A stretch of DNA of 64,000 bases from Scolanthus callimorphus (taxonomy: Eukaryota > Cnidaria > Anthozoa > Actiniaria > Edwardsiidae): positions 15,540,501 to 15,604,500 of the forward strand of contig CM066916.1 in assembly GCA_033964015.1 (NCBI GenBank), written 5' to 3'. Position numbers and translations under genes: made by a program. Below the pieces are notes generated by a model. That model searched no databases and had not been told where the DNA came from. It saw only the letters and a program-made list of their open reading frames with translations. This document shows, piece after piece, positions 45,962 through 56,435 of this stretch (the first letter of the stretch is position 1; the number at the start of each line of letters is the position of its first letter).

Positions 45962-46173
45962 CTTAAAGAGCCAGTGTCAGCCGCCATTTTGTCAGCCTAG
46001 CAACACACCAAGTCGGAGAATGCATCCATTTCCATCGACTGATTTAGAGAATATAGAGCAATGTTCTCGATTGACTTTGGTAAATCAAATCTGAAACTTT
46101 GTTTTAGAGATTTCTACACGTAATTCGCCTTCTTATATAGAAGGAAAACAATAACTGACACTGGCTCTTTAAG
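45962..46173. mobile_element. MITE (CTTAAAGAGCCAGTGTCAG ends)
   Basis: Perfect inverted ends CTTAAAGAGCCAGTGTCAG and CTGACACTGGCTCTTTAAG over 212 bp. Confidence 0.9.
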
Positions 46174-46731
46174 GTATGGGGGAAGTTTAAGGATTGTCTT
46201 TTGGCAAAATTGTTGTCATTTCGTCCGTTTTTAAGATAGGTACATGTATAATATAGAACACGAATAAGATATTTCATTAATTAGCAATAACTTGTTAATG
46301 AAATCCTGGGTTCCTGTTTGACCAGGTTCTAGCCCCTCAGAATTCAACAAAACCACCCGGTTTTGTATCATCTTGGAATGATAACGATTATCATCAATTG
46401 TCAAATTTGTCCACAAAATTTCAGTGCGAACCCCCAAAAAACAGCCCATGACTCCCACCGATTGCACACACATTAAGTGTAATACTGAACGTACAGCCAT
46501 GTGGGACACTTGATCGTAATTTTGAAAACTATTTGACAATTTCAATAAAAATGGTCGCCGTTGACCTTACATGAGCTGCGTCACGATTTTAGCACACTTT
46601 TGGTGATGTAAAAAACATACAAATAACTGATAGGTAGCCAAAATACTAGTCTAGGTTTGTAAAATAGCCCTTTAACTACAAGGCTATCATGATTGCAGGC
46701 TTCATGGACCTATTACAGAGCGGATGGAAAC

Positions 46732-46947
46732 AGATTGTGTGTTTCCAAAAAATATCCATACCCCCCCCCCCCCCCCCCTACGGAAGGGATTGGAAATTCC
46801 AGAGGGGTGGGGGGGGGGGTCAATTTACCTGATATTTTCCATACAAATACTGTATTTTTCTTCGGAAATGCCAGAGGGGTGGGGGGGGGGGTCATTTCTC
46901 AATACCCTTCCGTGGGGGAGGGGATGGATATTTTTTGGAAACACACA
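46732..46947. repeat. Inverted-repeat element with poly-C/G tracts
   Basis: TGTGTTTCCAAAAAATATCC at the left and GGATATTTTTTGGAAACACA at the right. Long C and G runs follow inside each end, which create the apparent proline/glycine-rich frames. Confidence 0.85.
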
Positions 46948-47200
46948 TTGCAAAACAATGCGTTTTTGAAATCTTGTTGGGATGAACAGTTTTGAAAGTT
47001 TGAAGTTACATCAAAATTTGCATGAACATAGGCAGTCTTGCTGAGAAAACCTATCTACATTGCTCATAGTGCTTGTGATTTGGGGATTACTACATACAAA
47101 TTAAGAGTTCTATTTGCTAATTTATCCAAATAACCGTGACAAAGCCCCTTTAACGTATTATGTCGCATTATGACAAAAGTGAGTAAACGAAGGGCCGCAC

Positions 47201-47307
47201 CTGAAGAGCCTTCCTGAGAAGAACCTTGACTGGCGCCTTTCCTCTTTTGTTTTGAATCTGTTGACTCAAATGTTAACACACGGACGTCTTTTCCACTTTC
47301 CCTCAAA
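47201..47307 (-). CDS. PRIMPOL: PrimPol exon (DVRVLTF segment)
   Basis: 107 bp with acceptor TATCTTTCTTGCAG and donor CTTCAG|GTGCGG. It encodes RESGKDVRVLTFESTDSKQK, which matches the vertebrate segment with LRILTCE, and then a Ser/Gly/Gln-rich linker. Phase 2 in, phase 1 out. Confidence 0.9.
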
Positions 47308-47971
47308 CTGCAAGAAAGATATTACATACATACATAACTTTATTTAAACTCGAATTTCAGAGTAGCTTGTAAAGAAGCTAATATCTCCGAGTATAACATG
47401 AAAACGATCACATAAAAACGATCACATAACAGACGATAATATTATATGACAAATTGACAAATTGCTTCACAGGAATGGACCGAAAGCACGGGCTGTATAG
47501 ACAACAACAAGAATAGGTTCCCAAGCTTAGGTTCCTAAGCCTTTAGAATGTCAAATCCAGGGATTTCGAAGGATGTATTCCAGGATATTTGCTGGAATTC
47601 CCATACCTGAATTAAAACAATGCCTATTTTTAAGGCAGTTGTTTAATGAAAATGCCATACATTCCCGAATGACTAAATAATAAGTCTAAGCTAAAAAATA
47701 TATTGATTAGAGTCGGCTACATTACAGAGTTACCCTTCTTTCAGAAATTTTTCATGACTTTCAATGACGTCAAGCAAAATACCATAGCTTTCGAGGCCTA
47801 GAAATGAATATCCCCAAATCCGTGACTTTCCAGGATCCCGTGGAAGCCCTGTTGTACTTGAGTGAGACTTCAATATCGAAGCACTTGCGTTTCGTAATTA
47901 TAAGATGAGCAAGTATTCCTACGTGGTTCTAGGTACCACAGAATGGTTATCATGTCGAGCTGTCAACTAAC

Positions 47972-48054
47972 CTGACGTTGGAAACCAGAGACTCTAGAAA
48001 TATCAAATAATCATGATCCTTACAGAAACTCCCTCTCTTTCCTGCAGACCTAAC
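47972..48054 (-). CDS. PRIMPOL: PrimPol exon (FLESLVSNV segment)
   Basis: 83 bp with acceptor GGCTTTTTATTTCAG and donor GTCAG|GTTAGT. It encodes HDYLIFLESLVSNV, aligned with the YFLSSLVSNV segment of vertebrate PrimPol. Too short and too spliced to be evident as an open frame alone. Phase 0 in, phase 2 out. Confidence 0.9.
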
Positions 48055-48162
48055 CTGAAATAAAAAGCCAGAAAGTTAATGCCGTTCCATAAGATTGCCA
48101 ACATACAAACAATATCTCTCAAGCAATGGTCTTCCACACCGATCGCATCTTGGGCCTTGTAC

Positions 48163-48257
48163 CTTATAAGTGTTTTCCTTTGCGACCTCAAGTGTAGCAC
48201 TTTTTCCAAACTTGCTAGACTTGTACAAGCGGAAGTTACGATTCTTAGTGTAAACAC
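48163..48257 (-). CDS. PRIMPOL: PrimPol exon with VYTKNRNFR motif
   Basis: 95 bp with acceptor TTATTCTCAG and donor TATAAG|GTACAA. It encodes VYTKNRNFRLYKSSKFGK, the most conserved stretch of the PrimPol catalytic core (motif III region with the nucleotide-contacting basic residues). This exon is the strongest single piece of evidence for the gene. Confidence 0.97.
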
Positions 48258-48393
48258 CTGAGAATAAGTATATTGATGGTAAGAAACAATCGTGATTTAA
48301 GTTTTGTTTTGAAATCTTAAAAGTCAGGTTATAAAAGCAGGGCTTTAACAATTCTACAAGGGCTTCCCATTTAGGCGTGAACGAAAATGACAC

Positions 48394-48637
48394 TTAGGCC
48401 TGTTTCAAACGTCGAACTTTTGCCGCGTCGAATCCAATTCAGCCGACTGGTTTTCTCCGTTTCACGACGAAAGGAAGAACAAACAAGAAAAACAAACTTT
48501 AATACATTTCTTTTTGTTCTGCTATGACTCATTTAGATTTACCTTTTGCACTAGACAAAGTGTCCTAGAAGCTGCAAACGAAATTTCTAACAATTAGATT
48601 CGACGCGGCAAAAGTTCGACGTCTGAAACTGGCCTAA
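48394..48637. mobile_element. MITE (TTAGGCCTGTTTCAAACGTC ends)
   Basis: TTAGGCCTGTTTCAAACGTC plus GAACTTTTGCCGCGTCGAAT at the left are mirrored by ATTCGACGCGGCAAAAGTTC and GGCCTAA at the right. Confidence 0.85.
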
Positions 48638-48775
48638 AAGAGGCCTGAAATAATTTTGATCGCGGGCGCGCGTGCTATCGAGATCGCTTTCCGTTATTCA
48701 TTGTACGGTTAGCGCCTGCGCAGTAGACGCTTGGTGCAGGTCGTTTGATTTTGAGACCAATCTCCTACCCAGAGC

Positions 48776-48895
48776 CCGTCATCTTTTGGCCAGCGGCAAG
48801 ATTTAGGGTTCTGAGGGAATCCAATTTGTTAGCATGCGTGGTAGATCAAGAACATAACGAACTTTCATACAACCTTTCAAACCGGTATTTCGGAA
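48776..48895. repeat. Dispersed repeat shared with 42,353-42,460
   Basis: CGGCAAGATT, GCATGCGTGGTAGATCAAGA and ACAACCTTTCAAACCGGTA match the copy in the downstream PrimPol intron. Confidence 0.65.
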
Positions 48896-48898
48896 CTG

Positions 48899-49132
48899 TA
48901 AAGCCTGGCGCACACTAGCGACATAACGACATATGGACGTTATGTTGCAACGAAAAAAGCACGGGAAAATAATTGAAACAATCAATATTTTCTATGGATC
49001 TTCATTGTATTACTGTACCAAAGCAATCTTATGTTATTTTTTGTCGACTTCAACGTTTTGAAACCACTAAATTTCGTTTGCGTGCCGATATTTTTCTTAT
49101 GTCGTTATGTCGCAAGTGTGCACCAGGCTTAA
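48899..49132. mobile_element. MITE (AAGCCTGGCGCACACTAGCGAC), copy 1
   Basis: Ends AAGCCTGGCGCACACTAGCG and CGCAAGTGTGCACCAGGCTT, with ACATAACGACATA and its complement inside. The second copy is at 61,172-61,374. Confidence 0.9.
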
Positions 49133-49398
49133 TCCGTTCGAGCTGTCGACAATTGTATGGCTAAATTGATCTAAAATGACTGTTTCTTCGGGAGTATTAT
49201 ACCATCCCCACCCGCGAGGAGAACACGAAAAGGGAAAAACGAATTTATCCTTCATTGCGCTCATTATTTGTGATTTTAAGAAAAAATTACGAGGAGATTT
49301 TTCGAGAAATCAAAAGGTGAAAATGAAATATAGAACCACAAGGAAATAAACTGCATGTAACCCAATAGTGCACATCATGGAAAAAATATTTCGAGCCT

Positions 49399-49915
49399 CC
49401 TTTAAAGGGGCTCTCTCAAGCTCGCTGGCCACTTCTCTGACAAGAAAATAGCTCAAATCGCAATCCAATTCCATCCTTTTGATAACAGGTCAAAACCACC
49501 TAGAATAAAATTTGTCTAACACTTGAAAGGTTTTCTATTAATCTGGAGGATTATCTTGATTACTACGGGCAAATACACTTGTTTCAATTAACGTTGCTCT
49601 GCAAAACGTAAAACCATGAACCATGCTTCATAAGTCGTAATGGTAATTCCTGCTTAAAACGAAGCAGTTCATGTCAAATTGTGTCTCAAAGTAGTAAACA
49701 AAGTGCCATTGGGTGGATTTAGTTTAGTTTGGTTTGCCAAATTCGAGGAAAATACGAGAAATAGCGTCTTCATTATGATGCATGGTTCATGGTTTTACGT
49801 TTTGCAGAGCAACGTTAATTGAAATAGGTGTATACATGTGTTTTCACGGTTATAATTTACTTATCTTATGTCCACGGTGGACCAAATATTAAGCGTGCGA
49901 GAGCCCCTTTAAGGC
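49399..49915. mobile_element. Inverted-repeat element (AAAGGGGCTCTC ends)
   Basis: CTTTAAAGGGGCTCTCTCAA at the left and GCGAGAGCCCCTTTAAGG at the right. Inside, TTTCAATTAACGTTGCTCTG and its complement form a second hairpin. Related fragments lie near 30,040-30,170 and 56,200-56,430. Confidence 0.8.
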
Positions 49916-50394
49916 CGAACTCGCAACAACAGCGTTATTACAGCAGAACCAAACCCAACAACTTTACTACTCTGACGAGCACAAATGTATTGGGGAAGAG
50001 TACTCGATAGGTTATTATTGTTTAGGTATCCAGGGATGGTGAATTAGGTTGTGGGTACCGGGTACTACAACCTCCCTAGGTATCCATCGGTTATTTCCTC
50101 GAAGCACAAATAAGGGATACCCGATTTTATTGCAGAAATGTGTTGTTCTCCTCATATAGAGAACAATGGTATATTTTGCACCGTGATTCGTCAATTATTT
50201 CACGAGATATCGGCAGTCGAAAATCCGATTTTTAGGGAAATAAAAAGAGGTGCTGGGTCTGGGGTTACCGTTGTTTTGACCTCCTCCCTTGATGTCTCAA
50301 TAGACTGTACCTGATATACTGCATCTCCTGATTCCAAGTACTATAGGAGTAAATTAGATGAGCTTATACCCTCTCCCACATTAAACTCCCTTAC

Positions 50395-50466
50395 CTTGGT
50401 CACAGAATATGACTAGCTCGTCCTTGTCATTTTTCACCATTAGTTTTACCAATTCTTGAGTGTTGA
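50395..50466 (-). CDS. PRIMPOL: PrimPol exon (MVKNDKDELVIFCDQG)
   Basis: 72 bp with acceptor ACGTTTTAG and donor GACCAAG|GTAAGG. The product aligns with the VVKNNMGEKHLFVDLG segment before VYTKNRNFR in vertebrates. It joins in phase 1 on both sides, completing the Gly before VYT. Confidence 0.9.
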
Positions 50467-50773
50467 CTAAAACGTAATAGAAGGAACACCTTTTTGTTTA
50501 GCATCTTTGCATACTAGATAAAAGTATACTTTTGAAATTGAATTTATTACTTGACATGACCACATTTGGAGACGTTTTTCATGTAATACAGGCGAGGGGA
50601 AGGAAAAAATGGGAGCAACGAGAATAATATCTGTCACTATCATATGAAAAAAAAACATCTAATGAGTTATTTATCATAAGACGAGCAAAAATATATGATT
50701 TTATTCATAATCAAATAGAAAACGTGCATGCTTTGATACGATCGGGAAGCCATTCAAATACGCGCGGAAAAAC

Positions 50774-51138
50774 CATTCTCGTACCCAGAGCTCCCCGGCT
50801 CGTTTACTCGCAGGGGAGGCTCTGGGGACATCCATTCGCCTTTGTCACACGGCAGCCATCTTGGATTTTTTCTTACAGAAATGACTATGCGTGGGTGAGC
50901 TTACACGCTTGGCCTCGCTTTCATGCCAGCTTCGCTGTATTAGAAAATCCAAGATGGCTGCCGTGTGACAAAGGCGAATTTGAGGGCCGTCGCTGATTGG
51001 CTGATTTCGAACGTTGTGGCCATGCGCAGAAAGTTGATTCTCTCAACGGCTCTGTATCAAATCTCGCACATGCTTCAATGGCTGTCACGAGAGCTTTCCC
51101 CACGAGAGCTTTCCCCGCGAGGTCTGGGTTCGAGAATG
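50774..51138. mobile_element. MITE, CATTCTCGTACCCAGAGC family, copy 3, with inner hairpin
   Basis: The same ends as at 9,365 and 43,719. The left part is interrupted at about 50,838-50,985 by a hairpin with arms CCTTTGTCACACGGCAGCCA and TGGCTGCCGTGTGACAAAGG that is absent from the other copies. Confidence 0.85.
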
Positions 51139-51762
51139 CCGCAAAACCGGTTCGAACCCGATTCGCTAGTGTAATACGGCTTTTGGCGTGTATCTGAACG
51201 CAATGTTGACTTTATATGATAAAATGACGTCACAGTCTTATAATGAAAAGTCATATCCTGGGATATCGCGGGACATAGCACACTTCTAGTGACTATCATC
51301 AGAAAAAAATAATACTTTTGCGATTATTGCGTTTAGTATTTATTAGTATGATCATAAATGCAACACCGCAAGCCTGTTTTAAGGAGGCTGCCTACAATTT
51401 TTTCTGCTCTCCACCACCAAACTTTGTTTGCCTGCTGTTCAGGCTCAAAAACCTGTAGCGGTCTGAACTTTCACATGGTTACCCTCGAGGGTTTGAACTT
51501 TGTTGTAGTGTGCATTGTGTTGTGATCGGAGTTGCTATAGCAACGTTATAACCACACCCTTGTTTATAATACGCAGCCATCAGACGCGTTGCGCGACCTA
51601 AACTTTTCAAATGACACCCCTCGCACTAATCCCTGAGTAGCTAACATTAATCACAGCAAGTTTGGAGAGCATTCATTGGGCCGATTTTATGTTATTTGAA
51701 CGGACTTTTTCAGGCTCCAAAATGTCAAAGTTATTTATGCCGCAAAGATTTCCTTGAAAAGA

Positions 51763-52083
51763 AATATATGTTATTTACCGGCTGGGAGGTCCGTATAGGG
51801 AAAACTGTGACCGAGGGCTGGAAAATGTTGACCGAGGCCGGAGGCCGAGGTCAACATTTTCCAGGCCGAGGTCACAGTTTTTCCCTATATGGACCGACCT
51901 AAAGCCGGTAAATAACTTATTTATTTTTTTCCAACTCAAAAATTTTACTTTTTTCGATGAAAACAAGGGCGCGAAAATGGTTACCGTGACCTAGGTCAGA
52001 GATAGGAAAATATTGCCCTCGCGCGCGCGCTCTGAGAACCAATCAGAATGTAGGATTCGTTACTGTGCCCTCGAGGAAAAAAA
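51763..52083. mobile_element. Insertion in the left arm of the 3-kb palindrome
   Basis: About 320 bp with an internal hairpin (TTATTTACCGGCTGGGAGGT against the complement ending GCCGGTAAATAA). The right arm has uninterrupted sequence at the matching place (near 53,620-53,635), so this is a later insertion. Confidence 0.85.
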
Positions 52084-53737
52084 TAATGGCTAATATCTGC
52101 GGAATTAAAAGATCCTTGCCGCCCGAATAATCTACAAACCCAAGGCAACGTACCAGCCAAATTTCACTTCTTGGAATGCTTCCGATTTTGTTTGGCATGT
52201 GTTCAAGCAAACTGCAAAATTTGAGAAATTATATTATAAATCTTACGTTTGTTATAAAATTTACACTTTTCGCCTCTGACAAAAATCTCATATGATTTTT
52301 TTTTGATACTTCCGTAAATTAATCTTGAATATATACCAAAAATAAACCTCCAAGTCTCGAGTTCATTGAAGTATTTTAAGGCACCGAGAAAAAATGCTAA
52401 ACTTCACTACTCTTTCGGTTTGCTCGAGCCGGTTTTTGCCATTGTACTTTGTTTTCACTTGTTGTAGCTTTCACGTGGTTTTCCCTGTAATCAGTGAAGC
52501 GGACTATATTCCATCATGGGAATCAAACTAACTAACTACAACAACAAAAGATAATGCATATTCTATTACCTTTTAGGTACAGACCATTACATGGATTGTT
52601 GCAGTCGAAATGCCTCCAAAAATAACCCGTAAGCTTCTGAGCTGGAAAAATAGATTCCTGCAAGCCGGTTAAGCAGACGAAAATAGCAGCTAGGGCTCTC
52701 AAAAATACCAGGCATTCCTTCCATTTTCTTTTTTTTGTTTTGGCCGAATGAAGACAAAATAATTTGAGTTGCCTTGATTGCTAGTGTTGCTAAATGCCTT
52801 CTCTTTTCACGTGTTGGCTTGTGACTTACCTGAAAAGCCATTTAGTGACAATGAATATCGCGAGATAAGATCCAACAAATAGATAATAGAAAACATTTAC
52901 AGCTTGGATTTGCAAGCGTTCAGGCTGGCCATATAAATGTTTAACTTGACAGATAACTGACTTTTCTCAGACATCTCAAATGATAAAAACCACTAGGTAA
53001 ACAAGAAAAGACGCGAACAACAATTCAGTATTTTTCTAATCAACAGAATGCAAAGAGTTAGAAAGCTCAACATTATCAAGTTAACGTTCATAATAAATGT
53101 TGTTGGCTTGTTATTGCGTGACATTGTTTGCTACGCTTTGCGAGTCAGATGAATGTTGAGTCAATGGCCCATGAAAACTTCAACACGCTGGAATGTAGTT
53201 CGCTTCACTGATTACAGGGAAAACCGTGAAAGCTACAACAGGTGAAAACAAAGTACAATGACAAAAACCGGCTCGAGCAAACCGAAAGAGTGGTGAAGTT
53301 TATCATTTTTTCTCGGTGCCTTAAATACTTCAATGAACTCGAGACTTAGAGGGTTATTTTTGGTATATATTCAAGATTAATTTACGGAAGTATCAAAAAA
53401 AAAAAATCATATGAGATTTTTGTCAGAGGCGAAAAGTGTAAATTTTATAACAAACGTAAGATTTATAATATAATTTCTCAAATTTTGCAGTTTGCTTGAA
53501 CACATGCCAAACAAAATCGGAAGCATTCCAAGAAGTGAAATTTGGCTGGTACATTGCCTTGGGTTTGTAGATTATTCGGGCGGCAAGGATCTTTTAATTC
53601 CGCAGATATTAGCCATTCTTTTTCAAGGAAATCTTTGCGGCATAAATAACTTTGACATTTTGGAGCCTGAAAAAGTCCGTTCGAATATTACATAAAATCG
53701 GCCCAATGAATGCTCTCCAAACTTGCTGTGATTAATG

Positions 53738-54148
53738 CCCGGGGGGGGGTTCTCCCATGTAAGAGTGATAGGGGTGCTCGTCGGGACATCGGAAAATATA
53801 CCCTAAAAAATACCAGGACATAAAAAATCCACCCCCTAAAAATACCTTATAAAACAAAAAGACCCCTAAAAAATACCGACAATAAACCTTTTTTGTTATT
53901 GTTTATTGTTTTTCATCTCAAAACAAGCTTAGTTTAGAGCTATAAATGAACAAAGAAAGAAAGAAAACGTTTTGCTTTGTTTGTGACCCTGTCATTCATT
54001 TGCGTACCCCTAAAAAATACCATTTATTAGTGAAAGCCACAATGTTTCTCCGATAACCCCTAAAAAATACCTGAGAGTCGATTTTGACCCCTAAAAAATA
54101 CGACGAGCACCCCTATCAGGTCGACATGTGAAGAAACCCCCCCCCGGG
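53738..54148. mobile_element. 411-bp hAT-like MITE with 8-bp target duplication
   Basis: Ends CCCGGGGGGGGGTTC and GAAACCCCCCCCCGGG. GATTAATG flanks both sides (53,730-53,737 and 54,149-54,156). The left arm of the surrounding palindrome has a single copy of this octamer, the empty site. Internal CCCTAAAAAATACC repeats are conspicuous. Confidence 0.93.
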
Positions 54149-54439
54149 GATTAATGTTAGCTACTCAGGGATTAGTGCGAGGGGTGTCATTTGAAAAGTT
54201 TAGGTCGCGCAACGCGTCCGATGGCAGCTAATTATAAACAAGGGTGTGGTTAAAACGTTGCTATAGCAACTCCGATCACAACAAAATGCACACTACAATA
54301 AAGTTCAAACCCTCAAGGGTAACCATGTGAAAGTTCAGACTGGTACAGGTTTTTGAGCGTGAACAGCAGGCATACAAAGATTGGGCGTTGAGGGCAGAAA
54401 AAATTGTAGGCAGCCTTCTTAATTTCAGTGAAACATTAC

Positions 54440-54625
54440 CCGTATCAGACTCGGCAATGATGCTAGTCCCGTCTGCAGTGGAATGGTCTTCACCCCTGCG
54501 TGGAATCTTAGATGAGGGTTCCCCCGCATCGTTTTCTGATGACGTCACATCCGCCGGAGAGGAATCACCATGATCACCCTTCAAGCTATTGAGAATCAGC
54601 GAGCAAATATGGTGGACGAAGTTAC
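54440..54625 (-). CDS. PRIMPOL: PrimPol exon (NFVHHICSLIL segment and Ser-rich linker)
   Basis: 186 bp with acceptor TTTTGTTCCTAG and donor ATACG|GTAATG. It encodes NFVHHICSLILNSLKG, which aligns with the NFLRKILQPALDLLG helix, then a poorly conserved acidic/Ser-rich linker, as in vertebrates. Its 3' phase matches the exon at 50,395-50,466. The upstream exon should end in phase 1, and it was not found. Confidence 0.88.
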
Positions 54626-54669
54626 CTAGGAACAAAATATCAAGAGATAAGCAGTAAGGATGAGAATGA

Positions 54670-54913
54670 TAGAGCGGATTTCAGATGACTGTCGTGATTT
54701 AATTGCGTTTGCGATTGGTTTGCTTTCTCATTGGCTACTTATTTCTATCAACCAATCGAATTGCAAGCAAGGAATTACTAGTCAATTGGTTCGGCTCCTG
54801 ATTGGCTGTGCTGGAAACCATTCAACAGTAAGTTGTAATTATTCTAGCCCCTGATTGGCTAGTGATTACACAATTGCGCTTACTTCCACGACGGTCATCT
54901 GAAATCTGCTCTA
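54670..54913. mobile_element. MITE, TAGAGCGG family, copy 2
   Basis: Ends TAGAGCGGATTTCAGATGAC and the complementary GTCATCTGAAATCTGCTCTA. It has several GATTGG/CCAATC blocks, like copy 1 at 1,555-1,814. Confidence 0.9.
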
Positions 54914-54965
54914 ATGGAGTTATTGATGACAACGATGATGGCGCGAAATGATGTTGATACTAATA

Positions 54966-56150
54966 AATAAAGACGATGAGGAAAACTATAGTAAATGTAT
55001 GATCCCCGTCATGATATGAATGCTACTGATGACGATATTGGGGATGCTAGCGCAGGGGGGGGGGATTTTCACAGAAAGGAAGCATTCGACTTTCGCATTA
55101 GTGACACTTTACTGCGATTTTCATAATTCTGCGAACTCCCACTTGAAATTTCCGAACGCCAAACTGCGTTTTGGCTTCCGTCAATCAAACCTTTGAAGTC
55201 AAGTCCACGCATGTTTTCTCAGTTTGGTTTGCACTTTAAAGTGAAAAATTGGTCTAGCCCAGCTAAACCCTATCAGTTCACAAGATATATCATCTGCCTC
55301 CATGAAATCACGCAGAGCTGTTCACCTGTTTGATTGACGGAAGCCAAACCACGGTTTGGTTGGTCGGTACAGATTCGGAGAATTATGAAAATCGCAGTAA
55401 ACCTGCGAGAAACATGTAAAATGCGTTCCTCCAATGACACCACGTACGACTGTGAAATGTGCCGCCACAGTGCCGCGACTACGCGATTTCATCACGTATC
55501 TACGGCAGGCCAGGTTCCGTGTCGCGGCACTTTTCAGAGTCATACGAAATCTGCTCTATTTTGGAAGATGCTTCTTTCTGACGAGAAGTGTCATCCGAGG
55601 ATAAGAATTTATCTTTCGCCACTCATATTTATATTTGAATATTATATCTGCATCGCCATAGTTTGGCAGACAGCTGCTATAGTAACAGAAATAGAGGATA
55701 TTACACGGTGGCGCGAAGATATGAGTTTTATTTTCGAGTGGCAAGAACAATATTTTACGAATGAGCGCAGCGAATGAGTAAATATTGTTCTTGCCACTCG
55801 AAAATAAAACTCACATCTTCAAGCCACCGTGTAATTTTCTTTTATTGTATAGACAAACCAGAAAAAATATTCCAAATTGATTTCCAAGCACTTTTGTTTT
55901 GACCGATATCCTCACTAGTGAGGATATGGAAAATGTCACTGAGGACCGGATGTAGCTTCGTATGAGATCTACGAGTGGCTTATTTCCCAGTAAAACACTC
56001 GCGTCTATATAATAAACACATATATTATATAATGTTTTACTGGGAAATACGCCACTCGTAGATCTCATACGAAGCTACATCCGGGACCTGAGTGACATAT
56101 TTTCCATATCTCACTAGTGAGGATATAAATTTTTTGGAATAATTTTTTTC
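54966..56150. repeat. Duplicated block, copy 1
   Basis: This sequence recurs with few changes 1,470 bp downstream (56,436-57,650). It contains a first inverted pair (GCGATTTTCATAATTCTGCG / CGCAG reversed, and GGCTTCCGTCAATCAAAC), a hairpin at 55,701-55,834 and most of a foldback element. A G run at 55,058 is longer in copy 2. Confidence 0.95.
55701..55834. repeat. 134-bp hairpin
   Basis: TTACACGGTGGCGCGAAGAT and TTTTCGAGTGGCAAGAACAA at the left are complemented at the right. The loop is about ACGAATGAGCGCAGCGAATG. The outer arm continues into the next foldback element. Confidence 0.9.
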
Positions 56151-56192
56151 GGGTTTGTCTATATAATAAAAAGAAAATTACACGGTGGCTTG
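55820..56192. mobile_element. 373-bp foldback element, complete copy
   Basis: CAAGCCACCGTGTAATTTTC and the mirrored GAAAATTACACGGTGGCTTG bound two arms of about 175 bp around a TATATTATATAA centre. It is the family type copy. Confidence 0.93.
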
Positions 56193-56435
56193 TAACACAT
56201 TTCCAATTGAAAACTGTTCAGCCTGATACGAAATTAAAAATGTCATTTCACAATCCAATTCCATCCGCTCGATAGCACACGAAAATACTTCACATCCTCA
56301 TCTTGTAGCTGAAAGGTTATTAAACAAACCTAGACGATTATTTTGTTCAATTGTTGTGAATCTGACTGCATTTACGGTACCTAAGTTAACCCTAAAATCG
56401 AGTAAAATGGTGACAGTGCCCCTTTAAGGCTGCTA

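Larger units (their letters stand above)
51379..54422. mobile_element. 3-kb palindromic element with about 1.1-kb inverted arms and TTAA ends
   Basis: Left arm 51,383 to about 52,510 and right arm about 53,205-54,418 are inverted copies, with ends GAGGCTGCCTACAATTTTTT and AAAAAATTGTAGGCAGCCTT. TTAA flanks both sides (51,379-51,382 and 54,419-54,422). Each arm carries its own later insertion (left about 51,763-52,083; right 53,738-54,148). The roughly 700-bp centre shows no recognisable gene. It sits in a PrimPol intron, 18 bp inside the donor. Confidence 0.9.
39885..54625 (-). other. PRIMPOL: PrimPol gene span (partial gene)
   Basis: Nine exons on the minus strand encode the middle and C-terminal parts of PrimPol, an archaeo-eukaryotic primase-polymerase that reprimes stalled DNA forks in nucleus and mitochondria. 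Exons in transcription order: 54,440-54,625; 50,395-50,466; 48,163-48,257; 47,972-48,054; 47,201-47,307; 45,217-45,351; 44,562-44,640; 42,957-43,039; 39,885-40,175. All junctions up to 43,039 have GT-AG sites and matching phases. The 42,957-43,039 exon ends in phase 1 and the last exon starts in phase 0, so an exon of length 3n+2 is unaccounted for. The N-terminal exons with the first catalytic carboxylates were not found in the window. The gene assignment rests on alignment from memory with vertebrate PrimPol. Confidence 0.9.

Noticed and set aside
46713..46995. Proline/glycine-rich frames
   Set aside because: They come from poly-C and poly-G runs inside an inverted-repeat element.
54276..54439. 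Continuation of the 119-codon frame beyond the 54,440 exon
   Set aside because: A GTAATG donor in correct phase lies at 54,439 and the sequence beyond is the transposon arm.
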